Shown here piece by piece: positions 11,901 to 23,263 of a stretch of 64,000 nt of DNA; the first letter of the stretch is position 1, and every line of letters begins with the position of its first letter. Where the stretch lies: positions 177,074 through 241,073 of the forward strand of contig NQMI01000010.1 in assembly GCA_002270565.1 (NCBI GenBank). Reading direction: 5' to 3'. Below the pieces are notes generated by a model, which had not been told where the DNA came from, did not search any database, and saw only the letters and a program-made list of their open reading frames with translations. The DNA is from Stenocarpella maydis (Eukaryota; Ascomycota; Sordariomycetes; Diaporthales; Diaporthaceae). Both the position numbers and the translations under genes were made by a program.

Positions 11901-14900
11901 ACAGGCCAAGATGACCATGGCGACAATAGCGGCATAGATGAAGGCCGAAAACGAGTACCATGCAATCTTGTGAGGCTCTACGCCATCGAAACGCTCAGTC
12001 CCTCGGCCGGGACCAACGATTCGCTGGCAGAGGCGCCGAATAGGATTTTTGGGGCCGAATATGAACAAGGAGTTATTGTAGGTGGGGTGTCGAGCGAGAT
12101 AAGCTCGTTGTGCCTTGCGACGTTCAGCGGTGGCAGAGACAGCTTGGCGGGCCATCTGCCGAGGATCCTGGGTCTCATTGCGATTTTCGAAGGTGAGATT
12201 GGAGTAAAATGGGTTTGGATCCTTGCTGCTGAACGCAGTAACCACTTTACCCCATACCATAGACATGAAGCCAGGCTTCACACTACCACTGTTTGCATTG
12301 GCAGCTTCTGGGGGTGATTGGCTCCTGCTGCCGTGTGTCTCCTGCACTGTCTCGACTGCGTCGTCGAGGAAGTCCCGCACCACAGCCTCCTTCAGCAGCA
12401 TTTCCATGGTAGCCGGACCATAATCCAGAGGGTCCTTCTTCTTCTTCGTCCTGCCGAGGGAAAAGATGGTCGACAGGGCGAGATTGCTCGAACTGCCTCC
12501 CAGTTCTTTGCGCTGCAAGAACGCGCGGACTTGTTCAAGTCGCTTGACATCCTCGCCAACATCGAAGTTTTCTTGGATGACAGCAATGAACATATTGACG
12601 AGAATAAAGAAGGCCAAGATAAACCATCCGATGAGGAACATGGCTCCGATCCACGCAGTGTGCCAGGCATTCGTGAAGCCGGTGATAGTATACAGGACAG
12701 TTGTCCAATTCTCACTGGACAGAATTTGATACATGGCCTGGAATGAATTCCAGATTGTTGCAAAGTTCATTTCGATGTTGTTACCGCCGGAGTCCTCCAG
12801 AGGTATTTCACCCCGGAACAGCTGTGAGGCGAAAATTGCCATGAGGAGCGTAATCAGGTAGACGAAGAGCATCAGGTTGCTGATACCCGTTGCATCACCC
12901 AAGACTAGCACAAGCAGGTCTCTGGTCATGGGCACCGCGAGGACGACGCGGTAGGCCCTCATGATCTGGAACACCGTCAGCCAGGCGTAAACCACGCCTG
13001 AATCGTGGATAGGAGGCAGCAGGATGACGGATGTGACAACGGCCAGCCCTAGGTCCACGAGGTTTCGGCTGCTGTGACGGAAACCTCTGAAGTCTGCAAC
13101 GAGCCGTATGATGATTTCGATGTCGAGTAAAAGAGTCACCACCACTTCGACGTTATCGATGAACACCTTGCGGTCATTTGACATTTCCGAGCTCTTACAC
13201 GCCTGTGCAAGCAAGTCAAAAGCGATACACAGGACCCAAAACGTTCTCGACTTGTTGTAAATCCGCTGTATGGAAGATATCCGCTTGGGTGGCTCCTCTG
13301 TAATATCGTCCTCGATTTTGTCTTCAGAATCGGTAAAGGCACTTGCTTTGCTCTCTTCGCGGATGACCTGGAAGGATGATGTGATGACGGCAATGAGCAA
13401 GTTGGCCAGCCATAGCAACATGATCATGATTCCAGCACCGAAGAAGAGTGCTGCCGGTGTGTAATCCGAATCGATCGTGTAGTACATCAGGTCGGAAAAC
13501 GTATTCGCACTCATGACGACGAAAACCATCTCGAGTGAGTGTAGAATGTCGTCGAAGTTGACACTGCCGTTGTACGGATTTCCCTGCTGTAGACAAAGTG
13601 AACCTCTGGGGCAAATGTAACCCTTAGCGCTACCTGTGCCGGGACTGAGGTTGGTGAGATCGCCAGGAGGATCAGCAATGACCCATGGTAAGTCGTTACC
13701 GGTGGTCAAATTCTTGTAACCGCCACAGAATTGGAAGTCGTTGACAAAGGCCGCAGAGATATTCAGGGGGTCCTCCGGGTTAATCCAAACACACTGTCGC
13801 CTAAGACTGCCCTGGAAACTCTGCACGCCAATAATGGCAAAGACCAGCCAAAAGAAGCCGATCAGGAAGGATACTCGCAGCAGCAAGGGTGCTGCTCTTT
13901 TCAGACTTCGCAGGATGACCTTTTTCTCGCATTAGGACTTTGTGTTATTGTGCCCTGGCTGGAGACAACTTACCGCATTACCCTTGGTCAGCGCCAACAG
14001 TCTCACGATGCGCAGACAGCTAAGCATTCTGAACACGTAGAGATGGTGCCTTTTCTCGACGCCCGTTATACCGATCACAAAGGAGATCCAAAATGACAAG
14101 ACAGCAACAAAGTCGAGTCGGTTGAAACCATGGCGCAAGAAAGCTCGTCGGGCCAATTGATACCTTTGCTGCTCCTCTATTGTCTGAGGCAGAGAATGAC
14201 CATTGAAGAACGTGACAGAGCGTTGGAAGGTCGATGGGCCATAGTCTTGCGGTGGCTTCTTGACCGACTTTTGCCTCTGAGGCTGGAAGACAGTACGATA
14301 CCTGTCGACAACAGCGGCCTTGACGCCGCGATCGCGGTCAATGGTGCTATACTCGCGCGCATTGAGTACGAAGCCGGACACGATTATCCTGGCAATCAAC
14401 TCTATGGTGAAAATGACGAAAAGGCAGAAAATAGCCCAGTCGATCGAGGTGCTACCCCATCGGTCCGGCCTCCCCTCACCAGCATCGAAGACATTTGGTG
14501 CGGCCTCAACGCACAGAAGGATCAGTTGGAGCACAATTAGGATCAGAAGTAAAGGCTCAGTCCATGGCTGCACCAAAATGTCGCAGAGACGCCTTCGTAT
14601 CGGGTTGTCGGGTGAAAAGATGCCCAAGGTCTTCCCTCTCAGTGGATTGGCCATACGGCCGTGTATCGAGGGCACGGGGGACAGCGGGCCGGGGTCCGAG
14701 GGGAATATATATTCCGCATGGCCCTTCTTCTCGATGGGGCTCTGATTCTGATAGAGCTGCGAGTGATACGAGGTGTCGACATTGGGCACCTTGGGCATAG
14801 ACTCGCGCGGGCCATCTCGACTGGGCGAACGGGATCGGTCACGGGACCGATCCCGGCGTTTCTGATTCTCGAGAACCTCGTCACCACTGATGTTGACGAC

Positions 14901-15695
14901 ACGCTGGGACATGGCTCGCATGATGGAGCCGGCCTTGAGGAAGGCGCCGGATGTCGAGGGCGAACGCGACCGTCTGTTCGTGTCGGGGGTGAGGTTCTTC
15001 CCAAAACTCTTGTGCTTCTGGGAGCCGACACCAGACTCCAGGTCGAAACCGAGCCTGTCCTCGTTGCGCACCTGGCTCGGGCCAGTGTCGAGGTCCCGTA
15101 CCGTCTGGAAGCTATCCCGCGGCTGTGCATCTCCGGCGACACTAAGACCATCGATTGGCTGGGCAGTCTGCGTGAGAGGCACCCTATCCGACTCCTGGGC
15201 GTTGTGATCATCGAAATATGATGGCGCTTCGTAGGCGGCGTTCGGGGTAGAGCCGATCTCTGAGAGCGGACGGGGCGACAGCTGCTCGTTAGAGAAGTCG
15301 GGTGGAAGGGCATACTGAAAAGCAGTGGCGTCCACGGGTGACACGGGTGAAAGCTGCAGCCCTGCCTGCCTCAACTGTTGCTGTTGTGGTTGTTGTTGTA
15401 ATAGCCCTTGCTGCTGCCCCTGCTGGTATGTCTGCTGCTGCTGGTATGGGTTGTCCCAGTACGTGGTTATGCTGGGCAAGGCTGCGGCCATCTGGGCTGT
15501 GGTTGGCGATAACCTCTCGTACCGTTGTGGTATTGACTGTGCCTGCGCCCCATATGCCTGCGCCCCGCCCGAGCCGGAAGTGGACCTGCCTCTCCCGGGC
15601 TCGCCTGGCGGCCCATCAAGGCCGCCCAAGGGTATCGGGGGAGGAGCGTGCGCCCGGTTCCGTTGCGACGGAGGGGACCTCGAGGGGTCCGCCAT
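8967..15695 (-). CDS. cch1: Cch1-type voltage-gated calcium channel alpha subunit
   Basis: Four exons on the minus strand: 15695-13974, 13919-9781, 9721-9632 and 9573-8967, all in frame, giving about 2,185 residues. The start is the first ATG in a strong ACCACCATGG context; the frame stays open upstream but has no earlier ATG. The first ~360 residues are disordered, Ser/Pro/Gln-rich, with a glutamine run. Four six-helix repeats follow. The pore-loop filter residues read N (SANTF, ~711), E (SSENW, ~975), E (SQEGW, ~1452) and E (VGEGW, ~1739), the fungal Cch1 pattern. An EF-hand-like segment (DPHGTGHISKE, ~1820) precedes a basic, Ser-rich tail. The family forms the plasma-membrane high-affinity Ca2+ influx channel with Mid1, active in stress, mating and tip growth. 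The gene appears complete. The intron-1 acceptor could instead be six bases upstream, at 13926. Confidence 0.96.
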
Positions 15696-17370
15696 GGTGG
15701 TTGGAGGGAGAATACGGCGGAGAAGTTGTCGTGTGCGAGAGCGAGAGTTCGGAGGGTGGTGACTGGCCAATCGCTGCGGTGGGAGTGGGCAGCGATTGGA
15801 TCAATCACGAGGCTTTCGAGATGCGCGCTGAGCGCTCTCGTTTCGTAGGAGGGCGCAGTCAAGGCGAGAACATGGCCTGGCCGGGAGAGCTTTTGATCGA
15901 GGAAGAGGAAACAAATCGATGGCCCGTGATAGCTGCTCAAACAATAGTATTGTTGGCGGGCTGGCGTGTTGGGTCGGGCGTTTTGTTTGGAGGTGTGGCG
16001 GCGGGAGGTTGATTCGAGAGTGAGAGGGCTAGTCCAGCTGAAACTCGGCGTATTCGAGACGAGGGCTAGAGACTTGGAGACTCGAGACCAGGGTGTTGCT
16101 GAGATGGTGCTCGCGCCCCAAACTGGGTGGATTGTCGGATGGATTGGATCGGACGGAATGGGTCAGTCGTTGGACAGGTCGGTTGACAGCTGACGGTGAC
16201 CGCTTGGGCGGGATGTTTGTGTATGTGTGTAGATGCAGTATGTATGTGCGTGGGTGGTGTGTGTGTGTGTGTGTGTGGTCGTCGTCGTCGTAGTCGTCGT
16301 TCGCGTCTGAAGGTCTGATGAGTGGATTCTCGAACTCGGCAGCAAGGAAATCTGGAAAGCAGGAATCCCCTTTCGCCTCTCACATGTTGCAAAAGCCGTG
16401 GGTCCCCTTGATCGTGTTCATGGTAGCCCCTGGTGGTTCCCAATCGCATCTCGCATCCCCTGCATGCGGGTGGGTCAGAGCGTGCCTTGCCAGCTTGTCA
16501 GGCTTGTCCGGCTGGGTTTCTCTATGTCTCAGCATGTCAGTCTGTGTCAGATGCTAGCGCGGAAACCAAATAAATCCTGACCCCTACCGCGCACCCATTC
16601 CAGCCATTCCGAGCCATTCCAGCCTGGGTCAAGCCATTACGGAGTATACGCGTTCTCTCAGCTTCAGCTTCAGCTCGTCAGCCTTTCTCAGCTGCACCAC
16701 CGTTTCGTGAAACCTAACTATCCTCCCACACTATATAGTCTAGTGTATGCTAATCCGTCGCAGGTATCTCAAGTATGAGCCAAGCCAGTATAGATCCCGG
16801 GCTCACGAGAAATATAGAGACAAAAAAAGCCCCTATGTGAGGAGGGCCACGAAGATCCGGCTCGACCGGCAGAAGCTCATCAAACTGTACACGCCAGAAA
16901 AACCCCGATAGCTCCATGTCCCACCAGCTCTTGGCCTCATCATCACACATTCACGTTTACAATACGACATATCCATCACGGGCCAAGCAGTCCCAACCGC
17001 CGCATACCCGTGCTGAACCTAGGCGCTTTGAGATTTTGGCCAAAAACAGTCTAGTCTAGTCTGTCTCTTCCGAGCTGAGCTCAAACAACGACAACCGCCG
17101 TCTAGAACATTGGCCAATGTAAATAGTAATGACGAAACCCACAGCAAACTAGCATTCACTCTGGAAGATGAAAGTGGCTCCCTTCATAAATATGTATATA
17201 CATATTTATCACGGGCACAAGCGCCCAGACATAAAGAATTCCCCAGAAAATATGCCCGATACTTCCCAGATGATCCCAAAAAAGTCCACTCACTGGAGGA
17301 TCCCAGCTCCCATATCCTAATAGGCCAACAGGCACAGTATCATCCTCCCCCGAGGCTCCCAATCTAGCTC
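15696..17370. other. cch1 upstream region, no gene seen
   Basis: Divergent spacer between the cch1 start and the end of the PKS relic. It includes (gt)n and (gtc)n tracts at about 16256-16304. Two minus-strand frames (16750-16950 and 17156-17362) encode short hydrophobic peptides that I cannot assign. Confidence 0.45.
16256..16304. repeat. (GT)n and (GTC)n microsatellites
   Basis: A (gt) run is followed immediately by (gtc)n trinucleotides in the upstream region of cch1. The sequence is purely repetitive. Confidence 0.9.
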
Positions 17371-18910
17371 TTATTTATTATCCACCGCTCCACTCCTCGC
17401 AGTGACCAAGTCGGCGACGCTCACAATCAGCACACCGCCCATGGTGTCAAAAACAGCTACTGCCGCGCTGAACTCCCGCCGGGTGTAGCTCCTCCGCTCT
17501 ACTGCCATCAGTGGGACCACCCCGTATGCCGACAGCGCCTTGCCGGGCTCCACGTCCTCGGCCGGCTTCCGCAGGCCGGATGGGACTTGGCCCGGGGCCT
17601 GGGGAGCCGCCGGCGTCGGGAGCGGATTCTGAGGGTCATAGGCAAGTTCCAGCACCGCAAGCTGCTCCCTGCCGTCGATGGGTTCGAGTCTTTGAGCGAC
17701 TGCCGCTACTGCTCGTACCAGGGGTTCCCGGCAGTGATACCCACGTTGCGCATCCACCCAATGTCCAGCGAGAGAGACCGCTGACCCTTAGCGACATGGT
17801 GGCGGGCCAGAGCATCCTAGAATGTGCAGCTCCACGCGCAGTTGGTCGAAGCCATCTGGCCTGCCACCCCGGCGAGGGACGCGAGGAGCACCAAGAACCC
17901 AAAATCCTTGGGGAGGAGCCGGTGCAGGGCCCACGAGGTCTTCCCCTCGGACTTCATGGTGAGTTCCAATTGCGCAAATGTCATGTTCGCCATGGTGGCG
18001 TCTTGGAGCACCATGGTCCCCGTTGGCGCAACCCTTGATTGGCGGCAGAGTCCTGGGGCACCCTTCCAGGAGGCTGCTGAGGCTGGAATCGTCAGACACG
18101 TCACATTGGGGCGCGATGACCTGTAGCTGTGTAATCATGTCGGCGGCGGCCCTGGGTGAAGCACATGACCGGGAGGGCACAATCAAGTGCTTTTACTCCT
18201 CCGTCGGCCACCCAGTTGAGAATCAATCGGGCCAGACCAGCGGACCCCAGCGGATGTCCTGCAAGATAGAGAACCGATCGCCATACCAGAGTCCCTGCTC
18301 AGGGGCGTAGTTGTAATGGACCTTTGGGTCCACAGGCTTGTCACAACTCTGTGTTGCCCGCTCGTGCTGCCTCTTCACGTCTTGTTCTACCAGTCGCCTC
18401 TCATCGTCGACGTCATCCGCTGCGGCCGATTCAACATATACAACCATGATCGTAGCGTGCGAGTACTCAGTCCATTGTTCGTTTCGGTAGGAGAATATGG
18501 TCGTCTCCCGCCTGGTGGCCTAGAGGCCGCAACGTGAGTGATGTTTCTGTGCGGTCCTCCCAAGTATCCTCGATGACGATGGGACTGATGAAGGTTGCTT
18601 CCTTCGGAAAGAAAACTGCGACGATGCTGTCGGCCAGTACCATTCTCTGAACAGCTTCGATAGCCATAATCTACATTTCTGCTGCTGGAGAATACCATAG
18701 TGTCACTAATCATATGGCGACTGGCGAATAGAGTGGAATCGATGGTGAGGAAATTCCTCCACCGAGGCTCCAGTACATTCTAGTCCGAGACGCGGTCCCC
18801 GAGTATCTCTCCTTTTCGCAGTCTGTACTCGCGGGAGATCCGTGATTCTGCCCGGTACCTGTTGGAGTACTCGAATTGGTACCCGGAACAGTCGACCAGG
18901 AACGCGGGCT
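17371..18910 (-). pseudogene. Highly reducing polyketide synthase relic (DH-KR-ACP)
   Basis: Read on the minus strand, the DH entry comes first: SRISREYRLRK (~18820), WRNFL with RHMISDTMVF (~18700-18760; the His matches the DH catalytic His), then, after a frameshift, MAIEAVQRM (~18665) and KEATFISPIVI. The second hot-dog half follows with LWYGDRFSILQDI (~18270). It then passes directly to a ketoreductase: GLARLILNWVADGG (~18215), CDVSDDSSL (~18090), LLASLAG (~17850), [14 protein letters not shown] and [13 protein letters not shown] (~17740). A carrier protein ends at the stop at 17371. Several frame changes kill it. The KR active-site Tyr is Cys (TNCAW instead of NYAAG). The carrier Ser is lost (GVVPL instead of GVDSL). 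KS, AT, methyltransferase and enoylreductase domains are absent. Confidence 0.9.
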
Positions 18911-20085
18911 TCCTATCTGCTGGCTGCTGGGTGGCCAGTTGATTGCCGAGATCGAAATGAAATGACCATAGCAGTGTACTGCTGCAGTTAGTTTGCGCCC
19001 TTGATATGATGCGTCTGATGAAAGGCCAAGATGCACTTAAGTATTGGGTGGGAAGCGTATCTTTGACCCTGACGTTCCATGGCAAAGTCTGCGAGGACGC
19101 TTCGGCCCGGGCCATCCTCACTGTCGAAGTCAAGCCTGTTCCTGTCGTGGTGTATTTAAAAGTCTTGGATGCAGGGTCCCCAGAAACCAACATATAAAAT
19201 AATGTTAATAAGATAAAATCTCGCCAAGGTCGTGCATGATTGTTCTGCGAATATCGTATTCCAGTGCTGGTACGTTGTTTATATGGACTCATTTGCCATG
19301 CTAGCCATTGCTGTATCCTCTTCAGCAGCGACGCTTGCTATCCGCGTCTGAAGAATCCTGTGGATATCGTTGCCCTGCTCTCAAGGCCCTATTGTGCGCT
19401 GCAATGCCTGCTCGGAGTTATACCAGAAAATTTATATGCTGAATCTTAGTTGTTAACGATCTGATAGAGCCTTTGGATTCATAGATTTGCAAGGAGCTAG
19501 CCGTCGCCCTGGAGCTTCTATATCTTGTGGTAATAACAGTCCCATGACCCTCTGGGTTGGTACCACTTGGAGCCGACGTGATAGATGACCGGGAAGATCC
19601 CCTTGGCCTCGTCAGGACCGGTCTGCTCCAGATCGCCTGGTCCGACTGAATGGACGGACCTCTGATCAAATTAGCAATGCCTTTTGTACACAAGGTGGTA
19701 CAAATCCCTGCTAATGCCATGCTAACTTGTCGTTCAGGTTTATGCCTTTGTGATTTCCCCAGGAGAAATCACGCATTGCCTGGGCGCCATCAAATGCCTT
19801 TGTGGAAGCTTCGCAGAAGCTCTCCCGGTTTTTCCAAGAACAAATGATGCCATTCTCACCGATGATAGCGCCGCCTGGACGAGAAACCTGAAGGTTGAGC
19901 CAGGGAGCGCAATCTTATCAAAGAGATGCAATTGAGAGATGCTGGAGAAGCGGCAATACTGTGTTCTTCTTGCGACGGATGATCTCCACGACGTCAGGTG
20001 AGACGGCCATTTTTGGGTTGGGTATAATAACTGTATAATCTGTACGCTCCTAATATTTGAATGAACTTACAGCTCTTGCCTATAC
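18911..20085 (-). pseudogene. Unassigned decayed coding stretch upstream of the PKS relic
   Basis: Short coherent peptides appear on the minus strand but stops and frame changes break them. One begins MAVSPDVVEIIRRKKN (about 20011-19965); a second reads GENGIICSWKNRESFCEAS near 19850; a third reads GIFPVIYHVGSKWYQPRG near 19590-19540. I could not match them to KS or AT domains. There are only ~1.1 kb here, too little for the missing PKS domains (about 2.7 kb). They may belong to another dead gene of the same former cluster (inference). Confidence 0.3.
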
Positions 20086-20114
20086 AGCCAGCCAGCCAGC
20101 CAGCCAGCCAGCCA
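20086..20114. repeat. (CCAG)n microsatellite
   Basis: About seven tandem ccag units, of the same class as the array at 5867-5888. Confidence 0.92.
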
Positions 20115-20608
20115 AATAATTAGTAGGTCCTCGCGGATCGTCGTCTGCAAGGTGAGGGAAGAATGAACTGTCCCTTGAAGCCATCAACTTACAAGGTTGA
20201 ATGTGTAGTGTAGTCAATCACAGAGGTGAGATCTGAGATACCCTAACCCTCGAGTTTAGGAGCTAACTCGGCTGGTGTTATCAGTAGTGGGCTGACAGGG
20301 GCCATGAGGGACCACTCAAAGCTCGGCTAGAAAAGTCGCAGCGGTCGCGTCTCCTTGAATCGCGTGCACTTTCATTTGCATCATCATCGCCCATACCAGA
20401 CAACCTCGAACCTGAACATTGCAAGGGCTGCCCGACCTTCCAGCCGCTTTCAGGCCACCATCGACCACCACTCCCAAAATCGCATATACCCTTGAGAACA
20501 AGCACCGGTGACCCTTTGCTCTTGCTACCCGTCGTCCTTCGTCAGCCATAAGCGCCTTTGTGGGGCGCCTGCGCCTGCACCTCTGCCACCAGCAGCGTCT
20601 TGCCCACA

Positions 20609-23263
20609 ATGACCTCCAGAAAGCGGTCTCTGCGCGAGGCCAACATCGAACCTTCGCACCAAAACCAGGAGGAATCTTTGATCCACAAGCTCAGGAACTC
20701 GTTCTACTTTGCAAATCTCTACCAATGGATCTGCATATTCGGCAAGGTGGTCAAAATCGACGACAATCTCAATATCGAGGTACGCGCCTTTGGCTTCCTG
20801 ATGCCGTACCACCCCCAAGATGACCCCGATTCTAATGACCAGTAAAATAGGACCTCGAGACGGAATGTCTTAAGCCTGGATCGATGGCTTTACAAGACAT
20901 TGGTCTCTCCATGCTGAAGCATCTCTCATCGCACCGCGGATTGACGTACGTTCCCTAGGCGCATCGACTCCCTAGCCTGCACTAACACCGGCCAGACACG
21001 AGCTCTTCGACGAATACACACGTCGGCAATTCGCTGCCAAGATGCCAAACAAGAAGAATCCTTTCGGCGATGGAGAGGTCACTCAAAAATTTGCAGATTT
21101 TGACCTGTTCAAGAAGGTCCGTCCCGACCCCTTTACTCTGCGCTACGTCCCCACCATCTGACTCGACCGAATATACAGCTTCGCATGCTATGGCAAATGA
21201 CACAACTTATAATGATGAAACCTGAGAACATCCGACCCAACATGGACGAACAACGAGTGGATGATCAGACAGGCTGGGTTTGTCCTCTCCTAGTGCCAGC
21301 TATAGAGTTTGCGCCAGAGCTGACGTGATCGCAGAGAATCGAGCCATATGGATGGGACCGCAAGGACCGCGAATACTATGTGCTAGATGACAATCGAATG
21401 TATCGTCTCACGGCCGCCCCTCCACCTGCCGCGCCCCCTAAGAAAAACTCTCAGAAGGCCAGGGCAGCAGCGCGATCTGCCAAGCGCAGACGTCTTGCAG
21501 CGTCTGCTGACGGCACAAGCAACAACGGCGACGAGGAGATGGGCAGCGTGTCGGAAATCAACGATCAACCCGATCATGACGAAGATCCCCTTGGTGGGGC
21601 TACGTGGGAGTGCATTGCCATTACCGTCGACGAAGTCCGCAGCTGTATCGAGCCATTCAAAAAAACCAAGGATCCCAACGAGAAGATCCTGCGCGAGCAG
21701 ATCGAAGGACACCTCGTTCCCATACTGGAGAAGCAAGAAGAGTCTCGGAAGCGAAAGATGGCACAGCGGGAGAAAGAGCTTCTCAGTCTACAGAAGATGG
21801 CCCATGCCAAGAGATCTAGTCGCCTCGCCGGCAAAGCCGAGCAGCGCAGACACGAAGAAATTGAGCGTGAAGAACGCGAGAAGCGACAAGCCGAGGAAAT
21901 AGCCGCTCGGAAGGCTGAGGAGGAGAGAATCAAGATGGAGAAAGAACGTGGCAATCGTTTGATGTCCAGAGAGCAGCGTGTCCGTGATCGCGAGGCCCGC
22001 CGCATCCAGCATGAGGAAGAGTTGGCTCAGCTCTCAGAGGGAAGCAAGGGTCCTGAAGCCGGACGCCTATCTGAGCGCCGCCTGAAGGCAGAAATCGAGA
22101 AGAATAAGCAGGCACTCAGGGAGTTAGAAGAGGAGGAGGAGGAGTGGACCTTTGACTGCGTCTGTGGCCTCTATGGACAGGTCGATGATGGCGAGCATTC
22201 CGTGGCCTGCGAGAGGTGCAATGTCTGGCTGCATAGCAAATGTCTCGGTATCGATGAGGACGAGGCCGAGCGGGACGACTTCCACTTCATCTGCAGTCAT
22301 TGCCGACAGACCGAACGCGAGAGGAAGGAGAAACAGCAGCAGAAGCAGAAGCAGCCGCAAAAGATCAAGGTCAAGGCCAAGGAGCCTACTTCGACTGCAT
22401 CAACGCCAGCCGCCAAGCCCATTTCCACGACGCCAATTCCGCTGCCACAAATACCGGGCATCAATTCGAATAGTTATATCGATATCAAGTCGAAGCAGTC
22501 TCCACACGCCGGTGGCCCCCAGTTGAACGGCGTATCTTTGCCGTCCGCCAGCGCCTCCAGTATCGCAAAGTCCCCAGAGCCCTCGCCACAGAAGCACTCT
22601 TCGCCTCCAGCTGACAGCGCTACCGTCACACAGACATCGTCAAGTGTGGCTTCTCAACCACCGTGGGCGTTGCCTGCACGAAAGTTATCTCTCAACGGTG
22701 TGGCGCACAACCCATTCTCCTCTCCACACCCCAGCCTACTGCCTCCAGACCAGTCACCCAACAAGTCTCGTGCCTACGGCAGCATCTTCAACTCATCCAG
22801 CCCGGCCGGCCAGAAGGAGCTAGAGACCGACCTTTCACTTAGTGACCGACCCGTCCTACACCCAACCGCAAACGGTGCCGCCCCTAGTTCCGCAACGCCT
22901 TCGAAGGAGACAAAGGAACCCTCAACCCTGTCCCCACAGAAGCCGTCACAGACTCCACTGAGCTCTGCGAGCAACTCAAAAGTGCTGGATCAGCTGATGT
23001 CGTCCCCATCATCAATGACCACGCCGCGGCTGAGCCCTGCCCGCCCAGAGGACAGTGATCCGCTGCCCTCGTCCCGCGGCGGAATATCACCTACAAAGAA
23101 CTCCCCATCCTTGTCAGCTGTCAAGTCTAGCCCGGCAAATGCCCGGCTGCCGCCGGTTGAGGCGCTGTCACCTTCGCCTCAGCAGGTCGACTTGACTCCC
23201 CCTGTCAAGCATGATGGCGAGCCTGTTCGTCCCGTGTCGCAGCGTGGCAAGGAGATATTGTGA
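20609..23263 (+). CDS. PHD-finger chromatin-associated protein
   Basis: Five exons: 20609-20779, 20851-20945, 20996-21116, 21179-21277 and 21335-23263, giving 804 residues. The joins are supported by reading frame and by ctaatgac/ctaacac branch points. The N-terminal ~200 residues resemble a DDT/WHIM-type helical region, including a conserved-looking GWDRKDREYYVLDDNRMYRL segment. A long Glu/Arg/Lys coiled coil (about residues 270-430) follows. A PHD finger lies at about 433-480, with the zinc ligands in CVCG, CERC, WLHSKC and CSHC and the hallmark Trp. The rest is Ser/Pro-rich and disordered. PHD fingers with this layout read histone tails in remodelling complexes. The exact complex here (Ioc-like ISWI partner or other) is inference. 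No defects seen. Confidence 0.92.

Noticed and set aside
13932..15770. cch1 start at 15770
   Set aside because: The codon there is TTG; the first ATG in frame is 15695, with a strong initiation context.
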